Assembly: GCA_031367715.1 (NCBI GenBank)
Contig: JANLQJ010000066.1
Span: 1 to 64,000 of the forward strand
Source of the DNA: JANYHF01 sp031367715
Lineage (GTDB): Bacteria > Pseudomonadota > Alphaproteobacteria > Rhizobiales > Hyphomicrobiaceae
Direction: 5' to 3'
Length of the DNA: 64,000 nucleotides
A program made the translations under genes and the position numbers. The number at the start of each line of letters is the position of its first letter. The stretch's first letter is position 1. Below the pieces are notes generated by a model. It did not search any database. It had not been told where the DNA came from and saw only the letters and a program-made list of their open reading frames with translations. Shown here piece by piece: positions 8,213 through 17,238 of the stretch.

Positions 8213-8392
8213 ATACGACTCATACCAGCCCACTTATGGTTTGACCTGTCACTTTGAAGGTTCGTGACAGAGGTCATGGCGTAGGGGCGCACAGCAGTGC
8301 GCCCGTCCAAGAGCTTGCCGCGCAGCTAGACGGGCGCACAGCAGTGCGCCCGCTTGCGAGCACGAATCAAACGATAAGTTGGACGGTATTAC
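8213..8392. repeat. Dispersed GC-rich palindromic repeat, copy 3
   Basis: Bases 8223-8350 repeat 1046-1165 almost exactly, including the hairpin TGACCTGTCAC...GTGACAGAGGTCA and the double palindrome with the CCAAGAGCTTGCCGCGCAG centre. The right flank (TTGCGAGCACGAATCAAACG and following bases) is the reverse complement of the left flank of copy 1. The copy abuts the stop codon of the SGNH hydrolase gene. The rest of this gap (8035-8212) contains no feature I can support beyond the NDUFA9-like gene's ribosome-binding site at 8041-8046. Confidence 0.8.
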
Positions 8393-10311
8393 TGCCCGTT
8401 CCGCCCCTTGATGTTGGCCTCGCGCAGTGCCTTCTTCCTGGCATACTTGCCCAGCACAGCGCGCGCCTTCTCCAACACCGCGTCGGCGATCACGGCTTGC
8501 CCCTCTGAGGTTGGATGAAACGCGCCGGAATAAGTGCTGGCCAGCACCAGCTGGAACCATTCGATGCTTTGCAGGTTCAACACCGATTTCAGGATGGTCG
8601 AGGAGATATGGTAGTTGCCGGTCATGAAGGCGTCGTTTGGAGTGCGGAACCAGCGCTGGCGCGCCACATAGGGGCGGAACTCGGCCGGATTGTAGGGCGT
8701 CCACGTCCCATCGACCATGCGCGGCATGCGCGAATCGTCGGAAAAATTGGTGGCGCCCTCGTCAACACCGGCGCACACGCCATGGCCAGCGAACTCGGGC
8801 CGGTGCCGCTCTATATAGGTCCAGCCATAGGTCTTGGCGGACGCCCGCATGGTCCGGTTCAACTTCTCGCCGGCCGCTTCGTCGGCCTTGGCCTTGTCGC
8901 TGTCGAGTTCGAATTCGGGAAACACTGTCATGCCGGATTGGCCGTGCGGGCAGACATCCTGACCGTTCTCCTGCAGCGTCATGACCGGATAGGCCGTGAG
9001 CAGAATGCGGTCCGACTGGTCCCACGGGATCTGCAGATGGCCATGCAGGGCGCGGTTCAAAGCCTGGAAGCGCTTTTCCAGCGTCGGCAGCAGCGCGATA
9101 AGTTCTTCCGGCTCCTCGACTTCGCCCATCCAGCCGCCGAGTTTGCGCAGCGTGCCTTTGTTGGCTAACACCGTGTTGGCGACCAGGCGCGCAAAGCCGA
9201 CATCATTGCCACCGACCGAGAGCATCAGCAGGTCGATGCGGCGGACAACCGATCGCGGGCAGGTGGCGAGCACGATGTTATCGAGTTCGGGGATGATGCC
9301 GTTCAGCGAATAGGTGTTCTGGTAGTTGGTTTCGGTTGGTTGCGTTGCGCCGCATTGCAGACGCGCAACCGCGCTGACCTGCGGCTTGTCCGGCTGGTCC
9401 TTGGCCCATTCGGTGCCCTTGTAGGAGATCATCAGCCCATAAACGATCTCGGCGCCCGCGCAGGCGAAATTGGCGTAGGTGATGGCGCGGTGCGGGTCCT
9501 CTAGCGCCAACTGCAGGGCGGTGCGGGTCGAATAGGCATAGAGCGAGCGATGGCAGGCGGGCGAAAGCCAATGCGGGCCGGCGGCCAGGAACGAATTGTC
9601 GCCGATGCTCAGCCAATCGCCGATGCGAGCGGGATAGCCGGTCAGCTGCACGCCGCCCGGAGCCGTGCCATAACTGACGGTGCGGTCGCGCGAGAATTCG
9701 ACCGGCTGGTCGGGATTGCCTTCACCCGAGCCGACGCTGTCGCCGATGGCGACGATCAGAATGTCCTCGACCTTGACCACGGTTTCGGCAACCAGCGTGC
9801 CGTTGGCCGAGACGCTGACACGGGCGCCGGCCGGATAGGGAATGTCGAGCGCCGCAGTGCCGCCGCAGCCCACATGGACGTGCTGGTCTTCGGTATCCTC
9901 GATGCCGGCGCCGCTGGCAACCGACCAGTCGCAGTCCCCCTCCGTGAGCAACGGGTCGTTGAGCTGCACCAGCACCCGGTGGCTTTGCGGATTGACGTAG
10001 CCCTGCTCGTTGCCACATGGGCCGTAGACCGCCCCGTCGCGGTTCCAGCAGGTGGTGCCGAAGGATTCGCGCGCCCAGCCGAAGGGATATTTCTGCATCA
10101 AGCGGCGTTCGGCGCTGAGGATGGGTTCGAGTTTCTCGGCCTCGGTCAGCTGCTCGTAGATCTCGCGATGAACGTGCGTTTTCTCGGCCTCGGTGAACAG
10201 ACGGAATGGGTTTTCGACATGCCAGACGATTTCAGCGGCAGCGGTGGGCGAGGCGAACGCCAGCGTAAATGCCAGAGCAGCCCAACAGCAACGCAACAGG
10301 GTCGGCCGCAT
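8389..10311 (-). CDS. Exported SGNH/GDSL-type hydrolase, 640 residues
   Basis: The start at 10311 has AAGGAG eight bases upstream and opens a signal peptide (MRPTLLRCCWAALAFTLAFA, cleavage near AAA). After about 150 residues comes the SGNH catalytic domain: block I IVAIGDSVGSGEGNPD (nucleophile Ser in GDS), block III LSVGGNDVGF, and block V near the C-terminus, AFHPTSEGQAVIADA (catalytic His). These blocks define an esterase/lipase-type serine hydrolase. The long N-terminal region with several Cys (CWNRDGAVYGPC, CDW, GCGG) is not familiar. It is extracytoplasmic; the substrate (lipid, acylated glycan or other) is unknown. It stands alone between repeat copy 3 and the secDF cluster. Confidence 0.88.
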   Translation of the reverse strand: MRPTLLRCCWAALAFTLAFASPTAAAEIVWHVENPFRLFTEAEKTHVHREIYEQLTEAEKLEPILSAERRLMQKYPFGWARESFGTTCWNRDGAVYGPCGNEQGYVNPQSHRVLVQLNDPLLTEGDCDWSVASGAGIEDTEDQHVHVGCGGTAALDIPYPAGARVSVSANGTLVAETVVKVEDILIVAIGDSVGSGEGNPDQPVEFSRDRTVSYGTAPGGVQLTGYPARIGDWLSIGDNSFLAAGPHWLSPACHRSLYAYSTRTALQLALEDPHRAITYANFACAGAEIVYGLMISYKGTEWAKDQPDKPQVSAVARLQCGATQPTETNYQNTYSLNGIIPELDNIVLATCPRSVVRRIDLLMLSVGGNDVGFARLVANTVLANKGTLRKLGGWMGEVEEPEELIALLPTLEKRFQALNRALHGHLQIPWDQSDRILLTAYPVMTLQENGQDVCPHGQSGMTVFPEFELDSDKAKADEAAGEKLNRTMRASAKTYGWTYIERHRPEFAGHGVCAGVDEGATNFSDDSRMPRMVDGTWTPYNPAEFRPYVARQRWFRTPNDAFMTGNYHISSTILKSVLNLQSIEWFQLVLASTYSGAFHPTSEGQAVIADAVLEKARAVLGKYARKKALREANIKGRNGQ

Positions 10312-10358
10312 ATCCACTCCTTGGTGCCTGGCGAAATGCCGAAACCCGGACGCCGTGC

Positions 10359-11090
10359 TCACGCCAAACGTCCCGACACTTGCGCCCGCCACAGCCGCCA
10401 CCAGCGTTGCAGTGCGCTGACATCCGTGTTCTGGCTGGACGCCTGCCAAAGATAGGCGCGCACCATCGCGAGGGGAAGGAAGCCCGGCAGCAGGGCGCTG
10501 TCAAGGCGGCTGACAGCGCTGACCGCGCCAGGCAAGGCGGTGCGGCATCGAGCGATCAGAGCCGCGCGTGCGGCGCCATCGCCATGTGGTTGATTGGCCA
10601 GGCTGCGGGCAAGGCCATAAGCTAACCCTGAGGTTAGCGCAGCGGCCTCCAGGTCTTTCGAGTACGTCGCCCCTAGCGCGCGGGCCGCCAGTGTGAAGGC
10701 CGCACCGTGGCCCTTGTGCAGATGCGAACGCAGGGCTTGCGGATCGCTCCAGGCCGAGAGGGCGCGCGGCTCGGCGGCGGCATCGATCATACCGGCAGCC
10801 AGACCGATCGGCAGGCGGCCCGAGCGCAGGCCCTCGGCCAATGCATCAGCGACCGGGTGGCCGGTGGCGTTGTCCTGCATCAACATCTGCAGCGCATCGC
10901 GCCACCATTGCAGCTTGATTTCGGCCAGCAGGGGTTCGCGCACGGTCAACGGGATGCGGGCGATCTCGCCCTGGAAGGCGGCCAGCGCCATCAGTGTACC
11001 ACGGCCGGGCTCGGGGGCATAAAGGGCGGCGAGATAGCGGTCGGGTTCGAGCGCGCGGGCAGCCTCCCATACCGGATCGCGCGGCACCAT
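10359..11090 (-). CDS. Squalene/phytoene synthase-like protein, NDUFAF6 type
   Basis: 243 residues of the isoprenoid-synthase fold, with DRYLAALYAPEPGRGTLMALAAFQGEIARIP and LQWWRDAL typical of the alphaproteobacterial/mitochondrial NDUFAF6 branch. The DxxxD motifs of true squalene synthases are not intact, so a catalytic role in carotenoid or hopanoid synthesis is unlikely. Mitochondrial NDUFAF6 is a complex I assembly factor. Its start overlaps the stop of the Mth938-like gene (11090-11093), and that gene follows secF; this arrangement supports a role in membrane-complex assembly. The bacterial role is inferred. Confidence 0.85.
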   Translation of the reverse strand: MVPRDPVWEAARALEPDRYLAALYAPEPGRGTLMALAAFQGEIARIPLTVREPLLAEIKLQWWRDALQMLMQDNATGHPVADALAEGLRSGRLPIGLAAGMIDAAAEPRALSAWSDPQALRSHLHKGHGAAFTLAARALGATYSKDLEAAALTSGLAYGLARSLANQPHGDGAARAALIARCRTALPGAVSAVSRLDSALLPGFLPLAMVRAYLWQASSQNTDVSALQRWWRLWRAQVSGRLA

Positions 11091-11473
11091 CAGGCAACCG
11101 CGATCAGGGCTGCGGCAACCTTGCGGCCCTCGGCCAGCAGCACGTTGAAGGTGCGCGCGGCCGCGCCCGTACTCATCGGCTCTAAGCCAACGCCGGCGGT
11201 TTCAAAGGCCTGGCGCAAGGCGAGCGGAGGGAAAATCTGCGTCGGTCCGGTACCAAGCAGAACGAATTCGATGCGCTCGCGTTCGGCCAGCAGATAGTCA
11301 AAGTCGGCAACCGTCAGAGCCGCCGCACTGGTTGCCGCCCAGGCGTGAATGCCACCGGGTAACACCAGCAACGAGCCGCGATGGCTCATGTTGGCAAAGC
11401 GGAAGCCACCGTCGCCATAAGCGTCGATCGGCGCCTGAGCGGGATAGAAACCTGCCGATCCAAGGTCCGGCAT
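11090..11473 (-). CDS. Mth938-like domain protein (NDUFAF3 homologue)
   Basis: 127 residues with the DUF498/Mth938 fold: YGDGGFRFANMSHRGSLLVLPGGIHAW, then DFDYLLAERERIEFVLLGTG and the C-terminal ARTFNVLLAEGRKVAAALIAV. Mitochondrial NDUFAF3 belongs to this family and acts in complex I assembly. The start lies 10 bases after the secF stop and the end overlaps the squalene-synthase-like gene, so the order yajC-secD-secF-Mth938-NDUFAF6-like is one operon. The longer open frame upstream overlaps secF in another frame and is rejected. Confidence 0.88.
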   Translation of the reverse strand: MPDLGSAGFYPAQAPIDAYGDGGFRFANMSHRGSLLVLPGGIHAWAATSAAALTVADFDYLLAERERIEFVLLGTGPTQIFPPLALRQAFETAGVGLEPMSTGAAARTFNVLLAEGRKVAAALIAVA

Positions 11474-11483
11474 ATTGTTCGCC

Positions 11484-12443
11484 TCATGCGCCCTTGGGCG
11501 AGGTGCCGGCATTGCCGGCCGGCTTGGTCGAGGCGCCGCTCCAGTCGCGCTTGACGCCCAACCACTCCAGCACCGTCGAAGCGATGAAGATCGAGGAATA
11601 GGTGCCGGTGATAATGCCGAACAGCATGGCGACGACAAACGAGCGGATGACGGTGCCGCCAAACATCAGCAGCGCCAGCAGCGCGATAATGACGGTGCCA
11701 GCCGTTAACACGGTGCGCGACAAGGTCGTATTGACCGACAGATCGATCAACTCGGGCAACGGCATCTTCTTGTATTTGCGCAAATTCTCGCGGATCCGAT
11801 CCGACACCACGACGGTGTCGTTGATCGAATAGCCCACAATAGTGAGCAGTGCGGCGATACAGTTGTTGTCGAATTCCAGCCGCGTAATGGCGAATAACCC
11901 GACCGTCATCAGCACGTCGTGCATCAGGGCCAGCGAGGCGCCAAGCGCGAACTGCCATTCGAAGCGAAACCAGACATAGGCGCTGATTGCGATCAAGGAG
12001 GCGCCGACGGCATAGAACGCCGTGCGCGTGATCTCACCCGACACTGTTGGCCCGACCGTCTCGACACGCCGGTATTCGACCGTATCGCCCAGTGCCGCCT
12101 TGACCTTATCGACCCCGACCGACTGCGCCGTGTCGCCGCCCGGTTGCTGCTCCAGCCGGATCAGCACATTGGTGCCGTCGTCGAAAGCCTGAATCTGAGG
12201 CGAGCCAAGGCCCAGTGCGCCGATCTGAGCGCGCAATGCGCCGACATCGGCGACGCCGGCCTTGTTGTGGATCTCGATCAGCGTGCCGCCCTTGAAGTCG
12301 ATGCTGAAATTAATGCCGAGCATGACGGCAAGCGCGATCGACGCCACGTTCAGCACCAAGGAGCCAACAACGGCGACCGGCATCCACTTAGAGAACGGAA
12401 ACTTTAGGTCGTGCGGGAAGAAATCGATGCCACGCCAGATCAT
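11484..12443 (-). CDS. secF: Protein translocase subunit SecF
   Basis: An inner-membrane partner of SecD that uses the proton motive force to pull preproteins through SecYEG. The 319-residue chain has one N-terminal helix (WMPVAVVGSLVLNVASIAL), a periplasmic domain with the family segment NFSIDFKGGTLIEI, and five C-terminal helices with FALGASLALMHDVLMTVGLFAI, GYSINDTVVVSDRIREN and NTTLSRTV. Order and spacing after secD (32 bases) are standard. Confidence 0.97.
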   Translation of the reverse strand: MIWRGIDFFPHDLKFPFSKWMPVAVVGSLVLNVASIALAVMLGINFSIDFKGGTLIEIHNKAGVADVGALRAQIGALGLGSPQIQAFDDGTNVLIRLEQQPGGDTAQSVGVDKVKAALGDTVEYRRVETVGPTVSGEITRTAFYAVGASLIAISAYVWFRFEWQFALGASLALMHDVLMTVGLFAITRLEFDNNCIAALLTIVGYSINDTVVVSDRIRENLRKYKKMPLPELIDLSVNTTLSRTVLTAGTVIIALLALLMFGGTVIRSFVVAMLFGIITGTYSSIFIASTVLEWLGVKRDWSGASTKPAGNAGTSPKGA

Positions 12444-12475
12444 GTGAGTGTCCTAAAAAAGCTGAATGCGCCGCA

Positions 12476-14119
12476 TCAAACCGGCACGACAATGTTGCGC
12501 GTGATCGTCCGTTGGCGCGCCACCCACAGCGACACGATCAGCCGCGTGACCGTGTAGGCGGTGAACACCGAGATGGCGATGCCGATCGAAAGCGTCACGG
12601 CAAAACCACGGATCGGCCCTTCGCCAAGCGCGAACATGATGAGACCGGCCACCAGTGTGGTGATGTGGCTGTCGATGACGGTGACCAGCGCGCGTTGGAA
12701 GCCTTGCTCGATGGCCGCGATTGCACTCTTGCCGCTGCGCAGTTCCTCGCGGATGCGCTCGAAGATCAGCACGTTGCTATCCACCGCCATGCCCATGGTC
12801 AGCACCACACCGGCGATGCCTGGCAGGGTCAGTGTCTGGCCCAGCAGCGACATGCAGCCGAACAACAGCATGACGTTGACGCTCAGCGCCAATACCGAAA
12901 AGAAGCCGAACAGACCATAAGCCATCATCATGAAGACGGCCACCGCGAGCGCGCCAACGATCGCCGCGATCGTACCGGCGCGCACCGAGTCGGCACCAAG
13001 GCCAGGGCCGACCGTGCGCTGATCGATGACGCTGAGGTCGGTAGGCAGCGCGCCTGAATTCAGCTGGATGCTTAGGTTCGTGGCCTCTTCGAGTGTGAAG
13101 TTGCCGGTGATGATGCCGGCGCCGCCGCGGATAGCAGACTGGATGTTCGGGGCGGTGATGACCTTGTCGTCCAGCACAATGGCGAACGGGTGCCCGATAT
13201 TTTCCGAGGTATAGGTGCCGAACTTGATCGCGCCATTGGTGTTGAAACGAAACCCGACCGCCGGCCTGCCGCCCTGGTCGAACTCGGCCTGAGCGCTGAT
13301 CAGCTCGCTGCCTTCGACTTCCGGCACCAGCTTCAGCAGATATTGTTTTGGCAGGGCCGAATTGCGCGAGGTTTCGCTTTCGTCGGCTGGATAGATGCGG
13401 CTGCCGGCGGGAATTCCCTCTGCCGTGGCCCGTTCGGGCGACAGGGTTTCATCGACGGCGTGGAACGACAACGCTGCCGTCTTGCCGATGATGGCCTTCA
13501 GCTTTTGCGGATCATCGAAGCCTGGCACCTGCACCACCATGCGGCCAAGGCCCTGGCGCTGAATGCTGGGCTCGGTGGTGCCGAGGGCATCGATGCGCTT
13601 GCGGACGACCTCCTGAGCCGCCCCCATGGCGGTACTGATACGGCCAGTCAGCGCTGCCGGCGTTGGCGTCAGTGTGATGAGATTTCCACCATCCTCGGCC
13701 TTGACATCGAGATCCGACCCACCGCCGCCGCCCAGCAGCCCAATGCCCATCGGCCGGCGCAGTTTGTTGGCAACCTCAAGGGCTTTGGCGGCATCCTCAG
13801 GCTTGCTGATACGAAAGCGCACTCCATCCGCCGACTTGCTGAGCCCGGTATAAGGGATCTTGGCCTCGCGCAACGCCTTGCGGGCATCGTTGACGATGGT
13901 TTCGAGCCAGTTCTGCTTCAGCTTCTCGACGTTGGCTTCCAGCAGCAGATACGAGCCGCCGCGCAGATCGAGGCCGAGATTGATGCGGTTGTGCGGCAGA
14001 AAGCCCGGCCAGCGGTCGCGCAGAAAGTCGGAGGACACCATATTGGGCAGCCCGGCCAGCAGCCCGAACAGGCAGACGGCTAGGATTGACCAGATTTTCC
14101 AGCGCTCGAAATGCAGCAT
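12476..14119 (-). CDS. secD: Protein translocase subunit SecD
   Basis: A 547-residue membrane protein of the RND-like SecDF motor. It has an N-terminal helix, then RINLGLDLRGGSYLLLEAN, the large periplasmic P1 domain (about residues 50-370), and six C-terminal helices. These include the conserved LALSVNVMLLFGCMSLLGQTLTLPGIAG and VLTMGMAVDSNVLIFERIREELR, the last containing the Asp involved in proton transfer. It lies 23 bases after yajC and 32 before secF on the same strand. Confidence 0.97.
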   Translation of the reverse strand: MLHFERWKIWSILAVCLFGLLAGLPNMVSSDFLRDRWPGFLPHNRINLGLDLRGGSYLLLEANVEKLKQNWLETIVNDARKALREAKIPYTGLSKSADGVRFRISKPEDAAKALEVANKLRRPMGIGLLGGGGGSDLDVKAEDGGNLITLTPTPAALTGRISTAMGAAQEVVRKRIDALGTTEPSIQRQGLGRMVVQVPGFDDPQKLKAIIGKTAALSFHAVDETLSPERATAEGIPAGSRIYPADESETSRNSALPKQYLLKLVPEVEGSELISAQAEFDQGGRPAVGFRFNTNGAIKFGTYTSENIGHPFAIVLDDKVITAPNIQSAIRGGAGIITGNFTLEEATNLSIQLNSGALPTDLSVIDQRTVGPGLGADSVRAGTIAAIVGALAVAVFMMMAYGLFGFFSVLALSVNVMLLFGCMSLLGQTLTLPGIAGVVLTMGMAVDSNVLIFERIREELRSGKSAIAAIEQGFQRALVTVIDSHITTLVAGLIMFALGEGPIRGFAVTLSIGIAISVFTAYTVTRLIVSLWVARQRTITRNIVVPV

Positions 14120-14142
14120 GTGTGGCTAATCCATCCGCCGCT

Positions 14143-14487
14143 TCAGGCGGCGTCCTTCTTGGTGGTGTCGCTGCGCGAGCGCACTTTGGAAATGGTCTGG
14201 CGCAGCAGCCGCACGCGCACGCCGTCAGCGATCTCGACCTGAACTTCGTTTTCGTCGACGACCCTGATTACCTTGCCGATGATGCCACCCGAGGTCTCGA
14301 TGGTGTCGCCACGGCTGACCGCCTCGATCATCGCCCGATGATCGGACACTCGTTGCTGCTGCGGCCGGATCATCAAGAAGTACCAGATCGGCAGCACCAG
14401 AAAGATCGGTGCCAGCGAGAACAGGAAATCATAGGGGCCACCGCCGCTGGCGGGTGCAGCCTGAGCAAGTATGGGTATAAAGTCCAT
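14143..14487 (-). CDS. yajC: Preprotein translocase subunit YajC
   Basis: 114 residues with a single N-terminal membrane helix (PYDFLFSLAPIFLVLPIWYF). The family signature FLMIRPQQQR follows, then the soluble domain with GDTIETSGGIIGKVIRV. YajC associates with SecDF. It is the first gene of the five-gene minus-strand operon. The 174-bp gap upstream separates it from the divergent DUF815 ATPase gene and must hold both promoters. Confidence 0.95.
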   Translation of the reverse strand: MDFIPILAQAAPASGGGPYDFLFSLAPIFLVLPIWYFLMIRPQQQRVSDHRAMIEAVSRGDTIETSGGIIGKVIRVVDENEVQVEIADGVRVRLLRQTISKVRSRSDTTKKDAA

Positions 14488-14661
14488 TGCCGCTCCTAAC
14501 GGGAAGCGCGAATGCGCGGGAGGTTTTCATGTGGAGTGAGCAAGCGACACAACTCATGCGCTGAGCCAAGCGTCGCTTGCGCAAATTCGCCGCGACTATA
14601 GTGTGCGCGGGAGTGATTGCAACCGAAAGCGCGGGGGTGACCCTGCGGCTGCTGAGCCCTC

Positions 14662-15528
14662 ATGAATTTACCTGGATTTTCCGACCCACTCGACCGTATC
14701 GCCGAGGCGCTGGAGCGGTTGCGTCCGCCCGCCCCTGCAGCGGCCGATTTCGCTGGCGCCGAGGCCTTTGTCTGGCAATCGTCCGGAACATTCCTGCCGG
14801 TGTCCGAGGTCAATCGGGTTCCGCTCGGGCTGCTCAAAGGCATCGATCTGGTGCTCGGCCAACTGGTCGACAACACCGATCGCTTCGCGCGTGGGCTGCC
14901 GGCCAACAATGCGTTGTTGTGGGGCGCGCGCGGTGCCGGCAAGAGCTCGGCGGTCAAGGCCGTGCATGCCGAGGTGCGCGGCCGTCTGGGAGTTGCGCCC
15001 GAGAGCGACCTGAAGCTGATCGAGATCCACCGCGAGGACATCGGTTCGCTGCCGGCGTGTTTGGCGCATTTCCGGGCCAGCCCGCATCGCTTCATCGTGT
15101 TTTGCGACGACCTCTCGTTCGACGCCGCCGACACGTCCTACAAGTCGCTGAAAGCAGTGCTTGAGGGCGGCATCGAGGGCCGGCCCGAGAACGTTCTGTT
15201 CTACGCGACGTCCAACCGCCGCCATCTGATGCCGCGCGACAGCATGGACAACGAGGCCGGCACCGCCATCAACCCCGGCGAGGCGGTCGAGGAAAAGGTC
15301 TCGTTGAGCGACCGCTTCGGCCTGTGGCTAGGCTTCCACAATTGCAGCCAGGCGCAATATCTGGAGATGCTGCGGGCCTACGCGGCGCATTATCAGCTGC
15401 GCGCCGACGACGCCGAACTGGTGCGCGCGGGTCTCGAATGGTCGGTAACGCGCGGCGGGCGCTCGGGCCGGGTAGCCTGGCAGTTCATTCAGGATATGGC
15501 GGGGCGGCGCGGGCAGCGGTTGGGGTAG
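14662..15528 (+). CDS. AAA-type ATP-binding protein, DUF815 family
   Basis: 288 residues with Walker A WGARGAGKSSAVKA (about residues 88-97), Walker B RFIVFCDDLSF, and a sensor-like segment VLFYATSNRRHLMPR, the hallmark order of the DUF815 ATPases. The C-terminal half carries the lid with SLSDRFGLWLGF. Members are cytoplasmic AAA+ proteins; the specific client is not known to me. It is transcribed away from yajC and converges with radC. Confidence 0.9.
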   Translation: MNLPGFSDPLDRIAEALERLRPPAPAAADFAGAEAFVWQSSGTFLPVSEVNRVPLGLLKGIDLVLGQLVDNTDRFARGLPANNALLWGARGAGKSSAVKAVHAEVRGRLGVAPESDLKLIEIHREDIGSLPACLAHFRASPHRFIVFCDDLSFDAADTSYKSLKAVLEGGIEGRPENVLFYATSNRRHLMPRDSMDNEAGTAINPGEAVEEKVSLSDRFGLWLGFHNCSQAQYLEMLRAYAAHYQLRADDAELVRAGLEWSVTRGGRSGRVAWQFIQDMAGRRGQRLG

Positions 15529-15552
15529 TTCGTCACTCGCTACGCGATATCT

Positions 15553-16359
15553 TCACAGCAACCCCTTGCCCTTGAAGCTGGTATGCCCCTCCTTGCCGAT
15601 GATCAGGTGATCGTGGACCAGGATGCCGAGCGGTTTGGCGGCCGCCACAATGGTCTTGGTCATGTCGATATCGGCGCGCGACGGCGTTGGATCACCCGAG
15701 GGGTGGTTGTGGACGAGGATGATCGCGGTGGCCGACAGTTCCAGCGCGCGCTTGACGATCTCGCGCACATAGACCGGTGTGTGATCGACTGTGCCACGTT
15801 GCTGCACCTCGTCGGCGATGATGTGGTTGCGCTTGTCCAGGAACAGGATGCGGAACTGTTCGCGCGTCTCGAACGCCATGGCGGCGCGGCAATAGCCGAT
15901 CACCTCGGTCCACGAGCCCAGCACTGGACGCTTGCCGATTTCGCCCTGCACCAGCCGCAGCGCGGTCGCGCGCACGATGCGCAATTCCGTGATCGCGGCA
16001 TCCCCCAGGCCTGGCACGGTCGCCAGCCGGTCCTCGGGCGCTCCGATCACTTCAGCGAACGAACCGAACTCGCGGATCAGCGCCTTGGCGAGCGGTTTGA
16101 CATCGCGGCGCGGGATGGCGCGGAACAGCAGCAGTTCCAGGAGTTCATAGTCGGGGAGCGGATCGGCGCCGCCCTTGCGAAAGCGCTCCCGCAGGCGCTC
16201 GCGGTGGCCGCTGTGACTTGGCGGTTCCTCGGCGGCAGGCGGGGCGGGCGGAGCGGCAACAGAACCGTCGAGACGCATCGGCAATTGGACCGGTTCGGTA
16301 TCTTTGAGCCCCCCCGCCATGCTTCCCGCCTTCACTGTGCCGGACGATATGGAGGGCAA
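15553..16359 (-). CDS. radC: JAB/MPN-domain RadC family protein
   Basis: 268 residues. A helix-hairpin-helix-like region comes first (RATVPGLGDAAITELRIVRA-type, about residues 115-135). The C-terminal JAMM domain has HNHPSGDPTPSRAD near residue 217, a complete zinc-ligand set (HxHx10D). The family is called RadC for historical reasons; a direct role in DNA repair is not established. The first 28 bases overlap the end of map. A second ATG at 16320 (255 residues), just after the map stop, is an equally good start. Confidence 0.92.
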   Translation of the reverse strand: MPSISSGTVKAGSMAGGLKDTEPVQLPMRLDGSVAAPPAPPAAEEPPSHSGHRERLRERFRKGGADPLPDYELLELLLFRAIPRRDVKPLAKALIREFGSFAEVIGAPEDRLATVPGLGDAAITELRIVRATALRLVQGEIGKRPVLGSWTEVIGYCRAAMAFETREQFRILFLDKRNHIIADEVQQRGTVDHTPVYVREIVKRALELSATAIILVHNHPSGDPTPSRADIDMTKTIVAAAKPLGILVHDHLIIGKEGHTSFKGKGLL

Positions 16360-17171
16360 TGCCAGCCTTTTGGCGAGTAGGTAAATACCTCGCAGCCCGT
16401 CGCGGTGACGCCGACGGTGTGCTCGAACTGGGCCGACAGCGATTTGTCGCGGGTGACGGCGGTCCAGCCATCGGAGAGGATCTTGGTCGCCGCCTTGCCG
16501 ATATTGAGCATTGGCTCGATGGTGAAAATCATTCCCGGTTTCAGCTCCACGCCTTCACCGTTCTTGCCGTAGTGCAAAATGTTCGGGCGGTCGTGGAATA
16601 CATCGCCCAGGCCATGGCCGCAGAAATCGCGCACCACGCTGCAGCGCTCGGCCTCGGCATAGCGCTGGATGGCCTGCCCGATATGACCGGTGGTGGCGCC
16701 CGGTCGCACCGCCGCAACGCCGCGCAGCAGCGCTTCGTGCGTGACCTGGATCAGCCGTTCGGCCTTGCGGTTGATCTCGCCGATCGCATACATGCGGCTC
16801 GAGTCGCCATGCCAGCCATGCAGGATCAGTGTGACGTCGATGTTGACGATGTCGCCGTCGCGCATCGGCTTGGGGCCGGGGATGCCGTGACACACGACGT
16901 GATTGACGGAGGTGCAGATCGAGCGCGGAAAGCCGCGGTAATTCAACGGCGCCGGATAGGACCGATGGTCCATGGCGAACTCAAAGATGAGGTCGTCGAG
17001 AAACTCGGTTGTGACACCCGGTTTGGCGTGCTCGACCAGCAGATCCAGCGCCTCGGCCGCCAGCCGCCCGGCCGCGTGCATGCCCGCAAAGGCCTCGGGG
17101 CCATAGATGCGGACCTTGCCCTTGTCGGAATCCTGGTCGCGGGTTTTGCTGGCAAGCTCAAGATTGTTCAT
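16332..17171 (-). CDS. map: Type I methionine aminopeptidase
   Basis: Removes the initiator methionine from nascent proteins in the cytosol. 279 residues in the pita-bread fold with the five metal ligands in order: Asp in VNIDVTLILHGWHGDSSRMY (two Asp), His in FCGHGLGDVFHDRPNI, Glu in FTIEPMLNIG, Glu in SAQFEHTVGV. The N-terminal 25 residues are an extension rich in charged residues. It sits between sfsA and radC, a common order in Hyphomicrobiales. Confidence 0.97.
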   Translation of the reverse strand: MNNLELASKTRDQDSDKGKVRIYGPEAFAGMHAAGRLAAEALDLLVEHAKPGVTTEFLDDLIFEFAMDHRSYPAPLNYRGFPRSICTSVNHVVCHGIPGPKPMRDGDIVNIDVTLILHGWHGDSSRMYAIGEINRKAERLIQVTHEALLRGVAAVRPGATTGHIGQAIQRYAEAERCSVVRDFCGHGLGDVFHDRPNILHYGKNGEGVELKPGMIFTIEPMLNIGKAATKILSDGWTAVTRDKSLSAQFEHTVGVTATGCEVFTYSPKGWHCPPYRPAQ

Positions 17172-17238
17172 CAGATGGATTCGCTGGCGTTAAGATGGTG
17201 AAGTTCGACATCTAGCGTGGAATGACCTGCCGGCGCAA

